Source: Dichomitus squalens LYAD-421 SS1
Taxonomy: Eukaryota; Basidiomycota; Agaricomycetes; Polyporales; Polyporaceae
DNA: 64,000 bases
Assembly (NCBI RefSeq): GCF_000275845.1
Contig: NW_006766885.1
Coordinates: 1,065,933-1,129,932, forward strand
Reading direction: 5' to 3'
Shown here in pieces: positions 11,968-24,609 of the stretch (position 1 is its first letter; the number at the start of each line of letters is the position of its first letter). The notes below the pieces were generated by a model. It did no database searches. It saw only the letters and a program-made list of their open reading frames with translations, and had not been told where the DNA came from. The position numbers and the translations under genes were made by a program.

Positions 11968-13514
11968 TCAGGTATATCTCATACATGTGTCAGTGCTATT
12001 TACTACATCATGCGAGACATGATGCATGAAGGGCAGCATTAGTTGCACTGTCCAAGTGACTGCGTCGTGGACAGAGGGCGGGAAAGGGGATGTAAAGGGG
12101 TCGACAGGAATGTTGAGGTCGGTCAGGCTGTACTGAACGGGCGACCAATTGAGCGTGACGATGTTTATGATCAGGACCGGATAAATGGCCTCCCGAGGGC
12201 GAGGCCATGTCAGCCGGAAAGTGTGCGGAGCGAGTTAAACACAAGCCACTCACCATGACTGGGATGAAGCAGGCGTAAGTGTAATATGCAATCGCGCTGA
12301 AAAAGCCATTTTGATGCACGGAGGAGGAGGGGGTAAGCGCCGGGGTCACTTCGTATATGAGGACGACAAGCTGTAGCATACGAAATGATCAGCTGGCGCC
12401 TAGTTCTTCTAGCGCTTGCATACCAGGAGGAGGCAGTAGACTGATCCGGACTCGACCAATAGGGCAAGAACTCTCATCATTCTCGTCCTGCGCTTTCCAG
12501 CGCCGAGATGTTCACGAAGGAAGCGTTTGTGTCCCCTGCATCCACTCCACCGAACGGAGCATGCTCAGTGCATCACTGATCATCCAAGAGTAGGAGTACG
12601 CACCATGCTTTGTAGCCAATCAGACTTGTTGCTACTATATTGAGGAGTAGCGATAGTCCGGCACAGGCGTCAGCAAAGAATCCTTGGGGTAGCAGCAATG
12701 CCGGTTGCCTGCATGGCTCTATGCATTGGTGCACGCCAGAGACAGCTTTCACCCCGAGGCCTATCGTGTCGCTCATGAGCTACATATAGTGAATGACAAC
12801 GAGAGTGCCGTTTGCTCTGCACAACGTACCGAGAATGAGCGCAACGAACATGGCACCAATTGCGTAAACCACCCTGCTTCTCCACACCGAGCAAGCGCGC
12901 CACCACACTACGCTATCGCCGATCCCTATCTGCAGGTTGCGTAAGTTCGAACGACGATGCTCTGAGAAGGATATGACGGCTCTCAGACATTGATCGCGAG
13001 GGAAATGGTCATCATCCACGATTGCCTCAGTATGTCGTCCCGAAATACTCGGGTCTCATTTGCGTATGATTCAGAAGAGATGCCGAGTGACGCGTGCGAA
13101 ACCAGACGATGAACGCTGGTCACATAAATCGCTAGTGATGCCATGTAGACCGTCGTAGATCCATACAAGATCAAGGTCGCTGCAAGGAGGAACTTCACGG
13201 GCCTGTGACCCAATCCCCTTCGTCTATCGTTCGCGTCAGCGCAACAAATATGAATGATGCAGGCCAATAGTTCGTACATTAGGATGGTGACTGCGACGGC
13301 CACGAGGGAAGTTAGGATACCTGCTGCTGTTTGAGTACCTAGATTCGCTCACAAGCTTTCAGGTGGCAAAACACATACCGAAGAGAGCACTGGATAAGGC
13401 GATGTCCAGGGCAATATAAGAGAAGTCAGCAGCATAGTAGAGGCTTGTGTTTAGGGCGAGAGCGTCGGTGTCTACTGCACGTAGCTCTACGCGGGCGTTG
13501 CCTTGCTTGTCCAT
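11968..13514 (-). CDS. Multi-pass (about seven-TM) membrane protein, paralogue B
   Basis: Eight exons read on the minus strand: 13514-13379, 13320-13278, 13223-12989, 12929-12830, 12760-12604, 12535-12424, 12370-12254 and 12189-11968, giving 373 residues. Exon lengths are 136, 43, 235, 100, 157, 112, 117 and 222 nt; paralogue A has 139, 43, 238, 100, 157, 112, 117 and 240, with matching phases. Shared motifs include LALNTxxYYAADF, YGSTxxYMASL, IGIGDSVVWWRACSVW, GYKAW, LALLVESGSVYCLLL and VHQNGFxxxxAYYTYACFIPV. The short cytoplasmic tail differs completely from that of A. Function is unknown; a receptor- or sensor-like role is only a guess from topology. The last intron acceptor reads GAG, which is less common but keeps frame. 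Both genes look intact. Confidence 0.8.
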
Positions 13515-14214
13515 GAATGCGAAGGGAGAAGGGCGAATTGAGGAGTGAGCGCAGGAGCAATTCAAACCTCCCATGAATATGTTCTCTGTCCAATACTTGA
13601 TTTGACATAGCTTCGCAAAGCTGAGATGATCATATCTGTCCGCGAAGTACAGCATACGATCTGACGCTGCCAGTGCTCTGGATGGTGGGTGCTACAGGCG
13701 AGCCGCCTTGATCTTCGCAGGCTGGAGATGGTTTGACGTATCACTTCCGTAGCTTGCGGCGGCCCATGTCCTGCCTATGTCCCTTGGTGCAGTTAAGGTT
13801 TCTTGTGAATGCGGTAGCTGGCCATGCGGGGTCCTATCCATTAGCTGCGGTCGCGTTCCTTGGACCTTGCTGTGGTAGGCGCCTACAGGCCAGTGTTGCC
13901 ATAGATCTCGTTTATGAGTGTGGGCTCCATACCTCACAAAGTCCTGGGACGTAACATCATGAGTTGCTTCTTGTTGTTCGTATCAGGGCCGGCATCCTAC
14001 GTCTTGTTTGCGTCGTCGCCGCGGAATGTTTGTACGTCTGGGTCGAGGGAGTGATTGTTGTTTCCACGTGTGCGCCTCGCGGGGGTTGGACTTCGGGCTG
14101 GGCGAGCGCCGGAATTTACGTCCTGTTCGTCGTGGTCCTCGTCGTGCTCGCACTCGCCGGGGCCGTCGCCTCTCGCGGATACCCTCTCATGCCCGTGACA
14201 GCTCTCCAAACTGC
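13515..14214. other. Intergenic between paralogue B and RD/RE-repeat gene
   Basis: About 700 nt that must contain the two divergent promoters. Overlapping short frames run through 13960-14214 upstream of the chosen start, so the N-terminus of the next gene could lie further upstream. No specific element is recognised. Confidence 0.45.
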
Positions 14215-15364
14215 ATGCAACTCACGACTGGCCTTCCCCTCCTCCTCGCCCTCGGCGCGCGCGTCTTCATCAACGCACTCCTCCCCTCCGACCCAACACA
14301 CCCTCCCTCGACCCCAGACTACCTCCTCAACGGCCTCTTCCAGGGCGTCCTCATCCACAACACCCTCACACAGCTACCCCAGGCGGTCGTAGTAGTAGTC
14401 GCTGGCGTCGCCGCCAAGCTCGTCATCGACTGGGTCCGCCTCAGCGACGTCGTCCAGACAGCCTGCACCGTCCTCGGCGTCGCGCTCGGCGTCCTCCTCA
14501 CCGACCTCCTCGCCCAGTTTGTCGACGGTACCCCCGGCATCGGCCTTGGGGCAGAGTCCGTCGTCGGCCGCGCCCCGGTGGTGGCCGTTGCACGCGAGCC
14601 ACCCCCGGAGCCGCCAAAACGCATCCGCCTCGTCTCGTTCGGGCGCGACCGCACGCGCGCCCACCGACATCGCGAACGCGAACGTGACCGAGAGCGGGAT
14701 CGCGACCGCGAACGAGAGCGCGAACGCAGCCACGTCGTCCCAGACGACGACCGCCACGGCCGCTCGAGCGACATCCGGCCCATCACGCCCACGCTCACCT
14801 ACTGCAGCACCGCGCCCTCGATCTCGCTCGACTCCGTGCCGTCTTCTATCGACCCGGAGGGTAAGCTGACGCCGCAGGAGCGCGAGGTCGCCGTGCTCCG
14901 CGCGCGCGCGAGCCTCGCGGACTCAGAGCGGCGGCGGTTCAAGGAGGAGCGCAAGTGGGCGATGAGCCAGGGCAACGTCGCACGCGCAAGCCAGCTCGCG
15001 TGGCAGGTCAAGCGCTACACGGCCCTTATGGAGAGCTTCCACCGCGAGGCGGATGCGAAGGTCGTCGAAGGTGCGTCGACTCCTCTCTTTGATCACCTCG
15101 TGGCTTGTGCTGATGTCGTGAGGAGCAGCTGCGCGGGTAGCAGCGGCGCCGCAACTTGCAGGCACAGGAAGCTCGTCCAGGCGTCGATCGCATTCTCGAC
15201 AGCGCAAGTCCAGCCTCACCAGCCATGGCGGCGCCGGCGTCGGCTCCGTCGCGAACGGCCAGCCCCTCGTCAGCGTCAGCATCGGCGCGAGCCCCCGCGC
15301 CCGCAAGCGCAGCGGGGGCACCGCGACGCTCAAGCCGGCCATCTTCGTCCAGGGCCGAGAGTGA
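14215..15364 (+). CDS. Membrane protein with RD/RE repeat and DUF1771-like region
   Basis: Two exons, 14215-15070 and 15129-15364, give 363 residues. The first 120 residues hold three hydrophobic segments (TTGLPLLLALGARVFINALL; LPQAVVVVVAGVAAKLVIDW; ACTVLGVALGVLLTDLLAQF). A run of alternating Arg with Asp or Glu follows (about residues 150-175). Next is a helical region, REVAVLRARASLADSERRRF... to ...RYTALMESFHREADAKVVE, which resembles the DUF1771 domain that normally precedes an Smr domain; no Smr domain follows. The tail is Ser/Arg-rich and basic. A strong donor (GTGAGT) overlaps the stop, so an alternative end at 15495 after one more intron is possible. Function is unknown. The start is the first Met before the first hydrophobic segment. 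Confidence 0.6.
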
Positions 15365-16140
15365 GTGCCCCACTCGTGCTGCTTGGTCTCGGTCGTTCCG
15401 TTATTCATCACGCCAACCCCAAACGTCTTGCTACGTTTGTGTTCGTGCGGGCGGTGCTGCCGATCGTTCACAGCATATCCGTAGGTGTAAAGTAGGAACA
15501 GAGGCGCAGCCCACAGTATCCACCTGCACCACGGTCGACGGGAGCCGATACGCGGTACGGATATGGCGACTGGCGGAGGCGACGACCAGGAGCGACGTGC
15601 GTCCACTGGAACCCCATGTACATCTTCACTGTAGCAGTTGGCTTCGTATCCGCATCAATCTAGGGCAAGTGACCGCCGAGGTCCGCGTATCCAGGATCGT
15701 CACGACTGTCCACCTCCGGCTGACCGCCCCCTTGGCATAGACTGCGGAACTGGAGGTACTACTTACAGTAACTGAACGCGATGTGATAAACTGTTGTATT
15801 ACTACGACGATGATGACACGATGTTACACATAATTCGTTGTGATGATTGCGCGCTGTATATGCTACTACGAAAACATGGAGAATCCTTGACTGACAGCAA
15901 ATAGAACGAGATAGAGTCGGGATGGAGCATGTAGCTAACGTACGGGGTGACACTGATGGATAAACAAGCCAGACTAAGCGGAGGGTAGAGTTCGTATGTA
16001 GAGGTATGTTGGTCGCAAAAGTACAGCATGAATGTGAAGACCGGGGTTGTGCAGCGATACAGTGGATGACAATAGAGGCATGAGATAGGGGAGCGAAGAT
16101 CTCGGAGGTAGCGGACGATACAGAGCGGGAAGATCGAATG
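15365..16140. other. Convergent intergenic region before CHD1
   Basis: About 780 nt between the convergent stops of the DUF1771-like gene and CHD1. Only unsupported short frames are seen; 3' UTRs are expected here. Confidence 0.45.
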
Positions 16141-19100
16141 TCACCGGTACTTCCCGTTTGTATGCGAAGAACTCGTGGACGCGGATGGAGCGGCGGGCCC
16201 ACCTGCTCGACTGGATGCACCCACGCTTAGCCTGGGCTTCTTCGCCGCCGAGGTGCCATCACTGGAGGAAGCCCTCGGTGCGCCCTCCTTCATGACCATC
16301 TTCGCATGGATTTCCTCGAGCTTCCCCGCTTTGACTTTCTTGGGCCAGAAGAGCGTCACGAATCTGATCGCTACATTGAGCATGGAGAACTGGTTGGACA
16401 CTAAACAAGGGCACTTACGTCCAGAGGTGTCGTCGCCATCTGTCGCGATCCTCGCCCGCAGCCGCCTTCGCCTGCAATACAACCTCTATGCGTTTTCCGA
16501 TAGCAGCCAACGATTCCTTGAGAATCGCAACCTTGTCTTCCCGAGGCATGTCACCACCAGAGAGCTTGAGGTTTTTCTAAGCAGAGATGGATCAATACGG
16601 TGTTCATGTTCGCAAGAAGACGGCACATACCAGCTGCTTCTTGACAGGCCGCAACTCCTCCTTCGTAGCCGCCTCATCCATCGATGGGCTACTGGGCGAC
16701 TCAGTATTAAGTAGATGACAATTATGCAAATGTATACATACCACTCGTCGGACGAAGAAGAGTCGGTGAAGGTGGGTGTTGGTCTCCGCTTCCGCTTCTT
16801 GTTCGCACCCTCATCCACTGAGGCCACAGCCTCACTCTCCGCCCGCTTCCTGACGGTGGCCGCGTACGACGTTGACGCGACAGGCGGCGGTGGCGACATT
16901 GACACCTTCTGGCCTCGCCTAGTGAGCGTGGACTCGATCGCACGAATCTTCTCGTCGTGCTCTCGAAGGATGCCCAGCAGATAGTCTCCTCTCCGGACGA
17001 GGTGGATAGCATTGGGGATGGGTTTGCTCGCCGCGTCCTCACCTTTCTTTCCCTCCTCAAGGAAGAACTTGCCCTCAAGACCTAGACGAGGATCCTTGGC
17101 CATGGCTTCCCAATTGCCGAACCCATACTTGTACGCGCCGACAAGGAGCATCGCGTCTTCCTGAGGACCCCAACGTCCTGACCAATTGAGCGTCGGACGG
17201 ATGTTCTCGATAGGAATCGTCCAGTCGTACCGCTCGTCTTCGCTGAGTGGATCGAGGTACTTGAAGAGGATCTGCAGGTCACGATGCCTTGAGAGGACAG
17301 TCTCAGCGTTGATGTTATTGACGTTCCTATACGTGACGAGGACGGCCTTGCTCTTCTGCGCGTTGGTGAGGGTCTCGCCGGCCTCGAGACGTGCCCGCTT
17401 CTCGTTATTGTTCTCCTCGACGGCGCGGGCACAGAGTTCAATGATGTCGTCCGCGACATCCTGGATCATGCCACGGTTCTTCTCGGTGAGCTTGGCCTCG
17501 GTAACCTAGCGGAGTGGATCTCGATCCAGCAGCGGTCAGCAAAGACGAAGAAGGAAGACGCACGATGGTGTCATATCGTTGCCTGATGTCACCCCACTTC
17601 TGCAAGCTCCGAACGAGTACACGAACGTCGCGCTCCTTGAGCTCCATAGCCTTCTGGCTAGGTGTCTTCCGTTGAGGTGCAGGATGACGAGGCTTCTTCG
17701 CGGGGGGTGCCGAGGAGGTGTGCTCGACGTCCATACCTTCATAGGACACGGGTGCGTGGGACCGTTTCCTGTCCTTTGTCTCCGCCGCAGCAATCTCCTC
17801 GGCCTTGCGCTGATCCTCATCGCGCTCAAACCGTTGACGCTCTTCGACGGGAATAATGTCCTCCCAGTTCATGTCGTTCTTGACGTCGGCTATATTGGCG
17901 AATTGCTCGAGAAAGCCCTCGCCGCCGAGCGACGCGCCCTCGTTCTGGGCTGCGACCGTCTCGTGCTGCTCAGCACGATTGAGGATATCGTCGAGGTCCA
18001 TCTCGTCAAGTTTCTTGTTCTGCTGGCTGTCATCCTTGTCGAAGCTGAAAGGAGACCGATGAATGAGTCGGGAACGAGGCAGAGGGCATGCCCTGATAAC
18101 GCACATCTTCTGCGCCCCGTATTTGAGGACCGCGTGGAGCTCGTCCTTGCTCAACGTATCGGCTTTCGAGGGGTCCTTAGAGCCACCCCCCTTCGAGCTG
18201 AGGTGCGCCTGCGACGTGTCCATCTGGTTGATGACTGGATGGCGTCCATCATGAAGGTGGTGGAAGGGCAGGCAGGATGAGATCACTTACTGGCATACTC
18301 GAGGACCATTTTCTTCTTCGCCCGCTCTAGAATGTCCTCCTCCATAGTGTCCTTGCTCACAAACCGGTAGACGCTGACATGCGACTTCTGGCCAATACGG
18401 TGTGCACGTGCCATCGCCTGCAGGTCGTTCTGGGGGTTCCAGTCACTCTGTCGAGGAGGGAGACGGAAAGGGGGCGTCAGCAACGTGTTTGCGACGCGGC
18501 GCACATAGTATGAGGGCCGAGGCAGACGCATGCGGACAGAATACTCACGTCGAAGATGATGACCGTATCGGCGGTCTCGAGGTTGATACCCAACCCACCG
18601 GCACGCGTGGAGAGAAGGAACGCGAAGTCGGGCGACCCGGGCGCATTGAAGTGCTGAATCGATTTCTTCCGCTGCTCCGATGCGACGGTCCCGTCGAGGC
18701 GTTGGTGCTGATAGCCGCGCAACGTCATGTAGTCGCTCATGATATCGAGCATCCGGACCATCTGACTGAAGATGAGGACGCGGTGATTATCGGCGCGTAG
18801 GCGGTGAAGCAGCTTGTCGAGGAGGACCATCTTGCCGCTGCTCATCACAAGGCCCTTGAGAACCTCCTCGTCATTGTTGGAGCGTGTCTCCGCCCCCTCA
18901 AAGAGGAAAGGGTGGTTCGCGGCCTTCTTCAGCTCCATGGCTAGGTGATAATTTTAGGCGATTGTCTCGACTAGGACGAGCGATCGTACTGACCGATGTT
19001 CAACAAACTGATGTTGTTGTTGCCATTGGCGCTCTTGACCAGGGCTTGGAAGTTCTGGCACCAAAATAAGCGTGTGGATTGGGTGATGCGTCGCGGCAGA

Positions 19101-21666
19101 AGAGATGTACCTTCGTGAGAATGTTCTTGTAGAAATGAGTCTGCATGGCACTCATTTCCACGCGAAGAATCCGCTCGCTCTTGGTCGGTAGCGAGGTCAA
19201 GACGTCGCGCTTCAGACGACGCAGCATAAGGGACTCGAGCTGCTTGTGCAACTCCTTGATCTTCACTTCATGATCCGCGTCCGTGAGGTCGAACTCGTTC
19301 GTTAGTAGGACTGAGCATCGCTATTGTTAGATGCTAATCTCGTCCGCGCAAGAAACCCACACTTACACTTCTCCGGCATGAGAAAATGCATTAATGAGAG
19401 AAGTTCTAACAGCACATATTATAAGCACACCGATTGAACTGGAAACGGCTATAGACCTACCCTTGACGTTGTTCTGGAGCGGTGTTCCTGTAATGAGCAC
19501 CTTGGATGCAGCCGAGAACCCACGGAGAGCCTCATAAAGCTGACTTTCCGAGTTCTTGAGGCGATGTGCCTGTCGGGAGGGTTCAGTGACGGCTCATCTC
19601 CGGCTCAGCTGTGCCACTGTACACGTACCTCATCCACCATGAGCATCTGCCACTTGATCTCGCCTAACTCCTTCACGTCCCGGAGCGTGATCTCGTAGGT
19701 GGTCAGCAAGACGTTCATCTTGAGCTTCTTGGAGGATGGCCCAAACTCGTATTTGCGTGCGACCGCACGAGCGGCGGCGCTGCCGATATATGTGACCACA
19801 TGCAGATCTGGCGCCCATGTCGCGAATTGCGACTGCCAGGCGGTGATCGTAGACAGAGGGACGATCACGAGGAACGGACCATACTGTCGCCGTTCATGGA
19901 ACAGATATGACAGGAAAGAAACAGACTGGACAGTCTGCGCAGGCGACAAACATTTAGCATCGATGGTTATATGCGCCAGAACCACCGAGTAACACACCTT
20001 CCCCAAACCCATCTCGTCCGCAAGGATGCCGTTCTCGCCCTTGCTCCATAGATACGCTAGCCAGTTCAAGCCAGTGAGCTGGAAGTCTTTGAGTTCACCA
20101 CCGGTGTCGGTAAGATACGACGGGTCCTCTTTGATCTTCTCGAACGGCGGGCGAGAGTATCGCGGGTACACTGCACTCTTGAACGGGAATTTGGCTTCCG
20201 CTTCCCGCTGTCGGAACGCGTCGATCTGCTCCTTCGCGATAGGTCGGATGTCATCCTGGACTTCCCATGTGCAGTGATCGTAATTCAGTCCGTTCCACTT
20301 GCAGAAGTATTCGACCTGCCCTGTCTCGTTCTCGCGCTGTGCGATGACGCGTTCGACCGTCTTGTGCAGTTCAAGCTCCTCCTTATCGCGTTCTCGTCGG
20401 AGCAGGATAGTTTCCCTCTCTTCTGGCGATAGGTTCCTGGCGGCAAGGATTTCCTGGTCCATCTTGAATGCCTTGATGTAGTTGTCGACGCGTTTGAGGC
20501 CCTTGAATCGCTTCAGGAACTCATACACTTCGTCCGTATTGTGCAGGTGGGAGAAGTTCTTCCATTTGATGTGGAAACGCTACCCCGTGACATGTTGTAG
20601 AAACATAGGCGCATATATGGAGTGATGGACGTACAATATTCGTGTACCAGTCATCCTCCGGGTCGTTCTCGTGTCCCTCATCCCTACAGTGTCCGAGTAC
20701 GTTTTCTATTTCGTCCTCTTCCTTCATTGGAGCGGCGGTTTCTGTGTACGTAACGGCATCCGCTTCGTCGTCAAACTGCTCGAAATCTTGCACATCGTCG
20801 ACGTAGTTGGGGATCCTCACTCCTCGACTCGAGACGCGAAGTTCATCGCCCGCGTTTCGCGTCTTCTTCTTTTTCTTCGAGCGCGCGCCGTAGTCGGAAT
20901 CGGAGTCAGAGTCGGGGACGGCTTGTCGAGGAATGACTGCGCGCGCGAATGCTTGAGGAGAAGCTCTGAATCGAGCAGCGGCAAGACGTACCTTTGGGCT
21001 TCGAAGCTCCTTTCTTCTTCTTTGGTGGTTTCTTCTTCGGCACACCATATTCCTCGTCTGCATACGAGGCATCTTCGTCGTCATCGTTCGGCTCTTCTGG
21101 TTCGTCTTCGTACCCCTGGAAATTGTGGCTATGAGCAGTGCAAAGGACGGTTTCATCAGACGCGCGTACCGACTCGTCCTCATCCCTCACCTGCCATGAT
21201 CCCTGTAATGTCAACATCCTGAACAACACCACCAGAGAGCGTAACCACATACCACGCGCTTGGAATGGTAGGAGGAGGGGGCGCCACTGGCGTGGGGAAC
21301 ACTATCAGCCTCCTCCTCGTCGTACTCGCCGTCCGCGTCGGCGTCAGGATTGCGGGTCACATCGACATCCGAGTCGACCTGCATCGTGTTGTCGCTATCA
21401 TCGCTATTGCTGAGCGGGGCGGGGGAGAGGGCGCCCGACGCCATGGGGTCGTCGTCGTGGCCGTTGAGCATGTCGTCGTCGTCGTCGGAGTCCAGGGTAG
21501 GCGCTCTTCGGGGTAACGGGTTCGCAGGAGGAGGGGACGACGGCGGAGGGGGGGATGATGGGGAGAGGGAGGAAGATGCTGCTGGGGGCGTTGAGAAGGG
21601 GAGGGACGAGCGCCAGAGCCGACAGCCCAGCTCGGACTCGGTTCGCACGCGTGCGCCGGGCCACAC
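16141..21666 (-). CDS. CHD1: Chromatin remodelling ATPase CHD1
   Basis: Nuclear ATP-dependent nucleosome-spacing enzyme linked to transcription elongation. Many exons on the minus strand. Order: acidic Asp/Glu-Ser N-terminus; Lys-rich stretch ([10 protein letters not shown]); chromodomain 1 ([22 protein letters not shown], split at 20580); chromodomain 2 ([18 protein letters not shown]); SNF2 ATPase with Walker [13 protein letters not shown]-type box [21 protein letters not shown] and the final [22 protein letters not shown]-type DNA-binding part ([20 protein letters not shown]); and the C-terminal CHD1 helical domain ending near [22 protein letters not shown]. All catalytic motifs are intact. 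The stop TGA at 16141-16143 is clear. The start is uncertain: 21666 is the first Met of the open frame, but an internal Met at 21471, right before the acidic block, is equally plausible. An in-frame intron at about 21116-21190 may or may not be removed. Confidence 0.93.
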
Positions 21667-22845
21667 AGCGCGGCCTGCTCGTCACTGCCCATGGCGAACT
21701 CCGACCAGTCGCCCTCATCAGCTTATCTCCGGCCATGGCCCCCGTCTGCCTTCCTCTCCCTCTCCCAGCCCCCTCTCTGCGCCCCGGCATGGGCCTTCCT
21801 GAGCGCGCTCTCATCTGCCTCCGCCAATCGTGCTCGCTGACGTCCCCCCGGCCTCCAGCGGCGGCGCCCATGCGATCAGCGCTACCATCCGCATCCAGCC
21901 ATGAGCCCCGTTCTGTACACCGTGAGAGTCCCCGTGTCCCATCAGCAGTCTACGGCGCCGTCTCCATCCTCGCCGACGACGCGGCCGGCAACGTGCGCGG
22001 GTCCCGAGCGTCCCTCACTGTCCCCGCTCTCCTCGACCGTGCTTCCAAGTCACGTCTCACTGTCACCCGCGTCACTACACTGTGATCCTCGTCACGCGCG
22101 ACGGTGAGTCGCACATGCTCCTCACCGCATCCGGCAACCAGCAGCCTCAGGTCGCCGTCCGCGGCGTACCGCTCTAGTCTCAGCCCGAGCCCAGGCCAAC
22201 CGGTTCCGTTCCCCATCATCATTTCCCCTAGACCCTGAAACTTGTTCGCCATGCCATCTGCTCCGTCCCCGTCGCGCCGAGCTCGAGCCGCCTAACAGCG
22301 CCGCCGCGTGTGACGCCGGCGGACAGAGCCCTGGAATTTTCGTCGCCCATTCGCCGCCCGTTCCCGCAGCTCTGAGGCCGCAGTCGCCTCTTCCGGTGAG
22401 TGCATCTTTCTGTCCGGCCTCAGCGCGCCTTTCGCAGCTATTCGCACGACCGTCGTCGTTATCCTCCGACGCTTCCCGGACAGGGCGATCCGCGTGGGTT
22501 CATGGTCGCGATGGACTCGAGAAGCATGACGAGGTTTTGTAGTGATAAGATATGCAATTCTGGTGAGTCATAGGCATGAATGATCCTGGGAAAGCTCTTC
22601 AGCGACCAAGGATGAAGTGACAGGAGAGTAGCCTCCGTCGTGGGCCGTGCCGAATGCGTGAAGACCCTTCAAGCGCATACGACGGATTGGTCGCTGCGGT
22701 AGTAAAGTTATGATGTATGTATTCAATTGTGTGTTCCTGTACATGATACCACCGTCCGTAGATGAAAGCAAAGTCACAGCAAGCATGATCTGAGATAGTC
22801 CCGATGCGGAAGGAACGATGAAGCAGAATCCGGGCCGAGAAACGA
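21667..22845. other. Intergenic upstream of CHD1
   Basis: About 1.2 kb, GC-rich, containing the CHD1 promoter and the 3' flank of the first protease gene. A plus-strand frame at 22073-22177 reads VILVTRDGESHMLLTASGNQ and ends in VAVRGVPL-stop; it looks protein-like but has no start and no exon partner that I can defend. It may be a relic of a small gene. Confidence 0.35.
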
Positions 22846-24609
22846 TCAGTAACGACGAGTAGGCTGGTAGTTCTGGAATGGATCGCTGTTGGACGCAGGG
22901 AGCCCAGCAGGGGCGGGGTCATGCAAGCGACGGTACTTCCTTTTGGTCGACGCGCGGTACGACGCGGCGATGATGAGTATCAGGATGATCACCCCCACCG
23001 CCACGCTGCCCGCGATGATGTACGGCAGGTACTTGTGCAGCGTGTCCTGGCTAGACCGGTCATCGCGGCTGCTGCCGTCGTCGCCGCTGTCCGGAAGGGC
23101 TGGAAGCAGGTGCAGGTCCGCGCTCTTGTCGATACCGTCCATGCGGATCTTGACGAAGTCCGCGTGCGCCTCGGCGGGGTCGGTGAGGGGGAGAAGCTGA
23201 ATGTACGGGTCGCCGACTTTGGCGAGCGAGCCATCGACGAAGTCGCCGAAGTTGATGAGCATGTACGCGTTGCGCAGGAAGGACATGCCCAGGATGATGT
23301 CAAAGCCCTGGATGTTGGTCGTGATCGGCTGGAAGGCACCCACGCAGGTGGGTTTTCCAGAGCTATCTGGAGGACCCTGCAGTGCGCTCGTAACGGTGTC
23401 GAGCGGGTGGATGGGAAAAGAGACGTTCTGGAAATTGAAGGTGACGTTCAACTCTGTAGAGCATGGGAGCGTCCACATTGGGGCGGATCCTCCAGAGACA
23501 TTCGCCAAGACGGCCCCGGGTACGCGGCCGTATATTTGGTTGGCAATGTTCCTGTATGCAGGATGAGCTTGACGGTGTCGGGGTCGGGAAGGCAGTATAT
23601 ATAGGACTCACGCGGATACTTGAGGGAATGTGAAGCCGGAATCGAACATGACCGTCAACTTGTTTCCCGTTGCGTGCTTAGTCGTGTTAATCCGGTTTCC
23701 GTCAGGACCGATTATCCCGTTCTTGTCGAGCATTGCCGTCCAGTGCTGTCCGCCCCGATTCGACATCTCCGTGACGGGAAGCTTTGGCTGGCTCGTGACA
23801 TTGTCAAAAGGCGAGACAGTCTCCCCAACGGTGATGTCCCCTGCGAAGGTGTCGGTAGGATCTCCGGCGCGTCCCAGCAGAATGGTTATGTAGTTCGACG
23901 TGTTCGTGTTCTGTTTGAATATTCGGTCGAGAACAGGGTCACCTCCACTGTTACCTAGGGCCCCGCGGATTTCCGACGCGCTGCTGGGGCCAAGACCGAT
24001 GATGCCGCCCCCCTCCGTATGTTCGCTGTCTACTGATTGTTGGACTGAGGATAAATTCTGCGGTCAGCTCCGTAGATGATTCGGTAGATGACGCTACACA
24101 CTGAACGCTTGGTTCGGGATCTTGAACCCTTCGAACTCAACGGTAGCAGTCTTGATGGGGCCTTAGAATGTATCATGAGCAACGACTACGTGCTCCATCA
24201 ACATATGCGGTACACACCTTTCGTGGAGCCAATGGCATAGGTGACTGAACCAGTCTTCCCAGTATCCTTCGCGCCGTTCACATTTCCCACAACGTACAAA
24301 TCTGAGCTAATTGCCGCCCCTCGTCAGCACTATGGACGCAACCAACATCTGCGTGTGAAGCGGCGCGCACCTCCCGGTGTCAATAAGTACCTGGAACTGC
24401 TGTCCATTCACGGTAATGTTCGTCTGGTATTGCAAGTTCCCCTGATTCGACAAGTCTGGAGTACCCGTAACGCTAGCCCTTCTTGCAAGCCCACCGTGAC
24501 CGAACCCCCCTATTCGGCCCTGTATCGGTAGGTGTATTGCTTGTGTCTTCGGTACGTCATTGAGGAGGAACGAAAGATAGAGCAGTAGCGACGGTGTGAG
24601 GAACTTCAT
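22846..24609 (-). CDS. Membrane-anchored pepsin-type aspartic protease (copy 1)
   Basis: Endopeptidase of the A1 family, predicted to face the cell exterior or secretory lumen. The start at 24609 gives a signal peptide (MKFLTPSLLLYLSFLL). The first catalytic motif is assembled across an intron as IDTG|SSDLYVVGN; the second is VMFDSGFTFPQV. Between them lie GGGIIGLGPSS and many Gly/Asn-rich strands typical of the fold. After the domain comes a short linker, a transmembrane helix (YIIAGSVAVGVIILILIIAA) and a short cytoplasmic tail with RRLHDPAPAG. The architecture resembles that of yapsin-like or CtsD-like anchored proteases but with a true TM helix instead of a GPI signal. It stands in tandem, same strand, with copy 2 (25481-28043). 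Several short introns interrupt the catalytic domain, so the exact protein is approximate. Confidence 0.88.

Noticed and set aside
14680..14740. Repeat-rich Arg-Ser protein on the minus strand (14319-14798)
   Set aside because: The same bases code the Arg-Asp/Glu repeat on the plus strand, where flanking exons form a coherent protein.
17579..18280. 233-codon plus-strand frame
   Set aside because: Antisense to CHD1 coding exons with no family signature.
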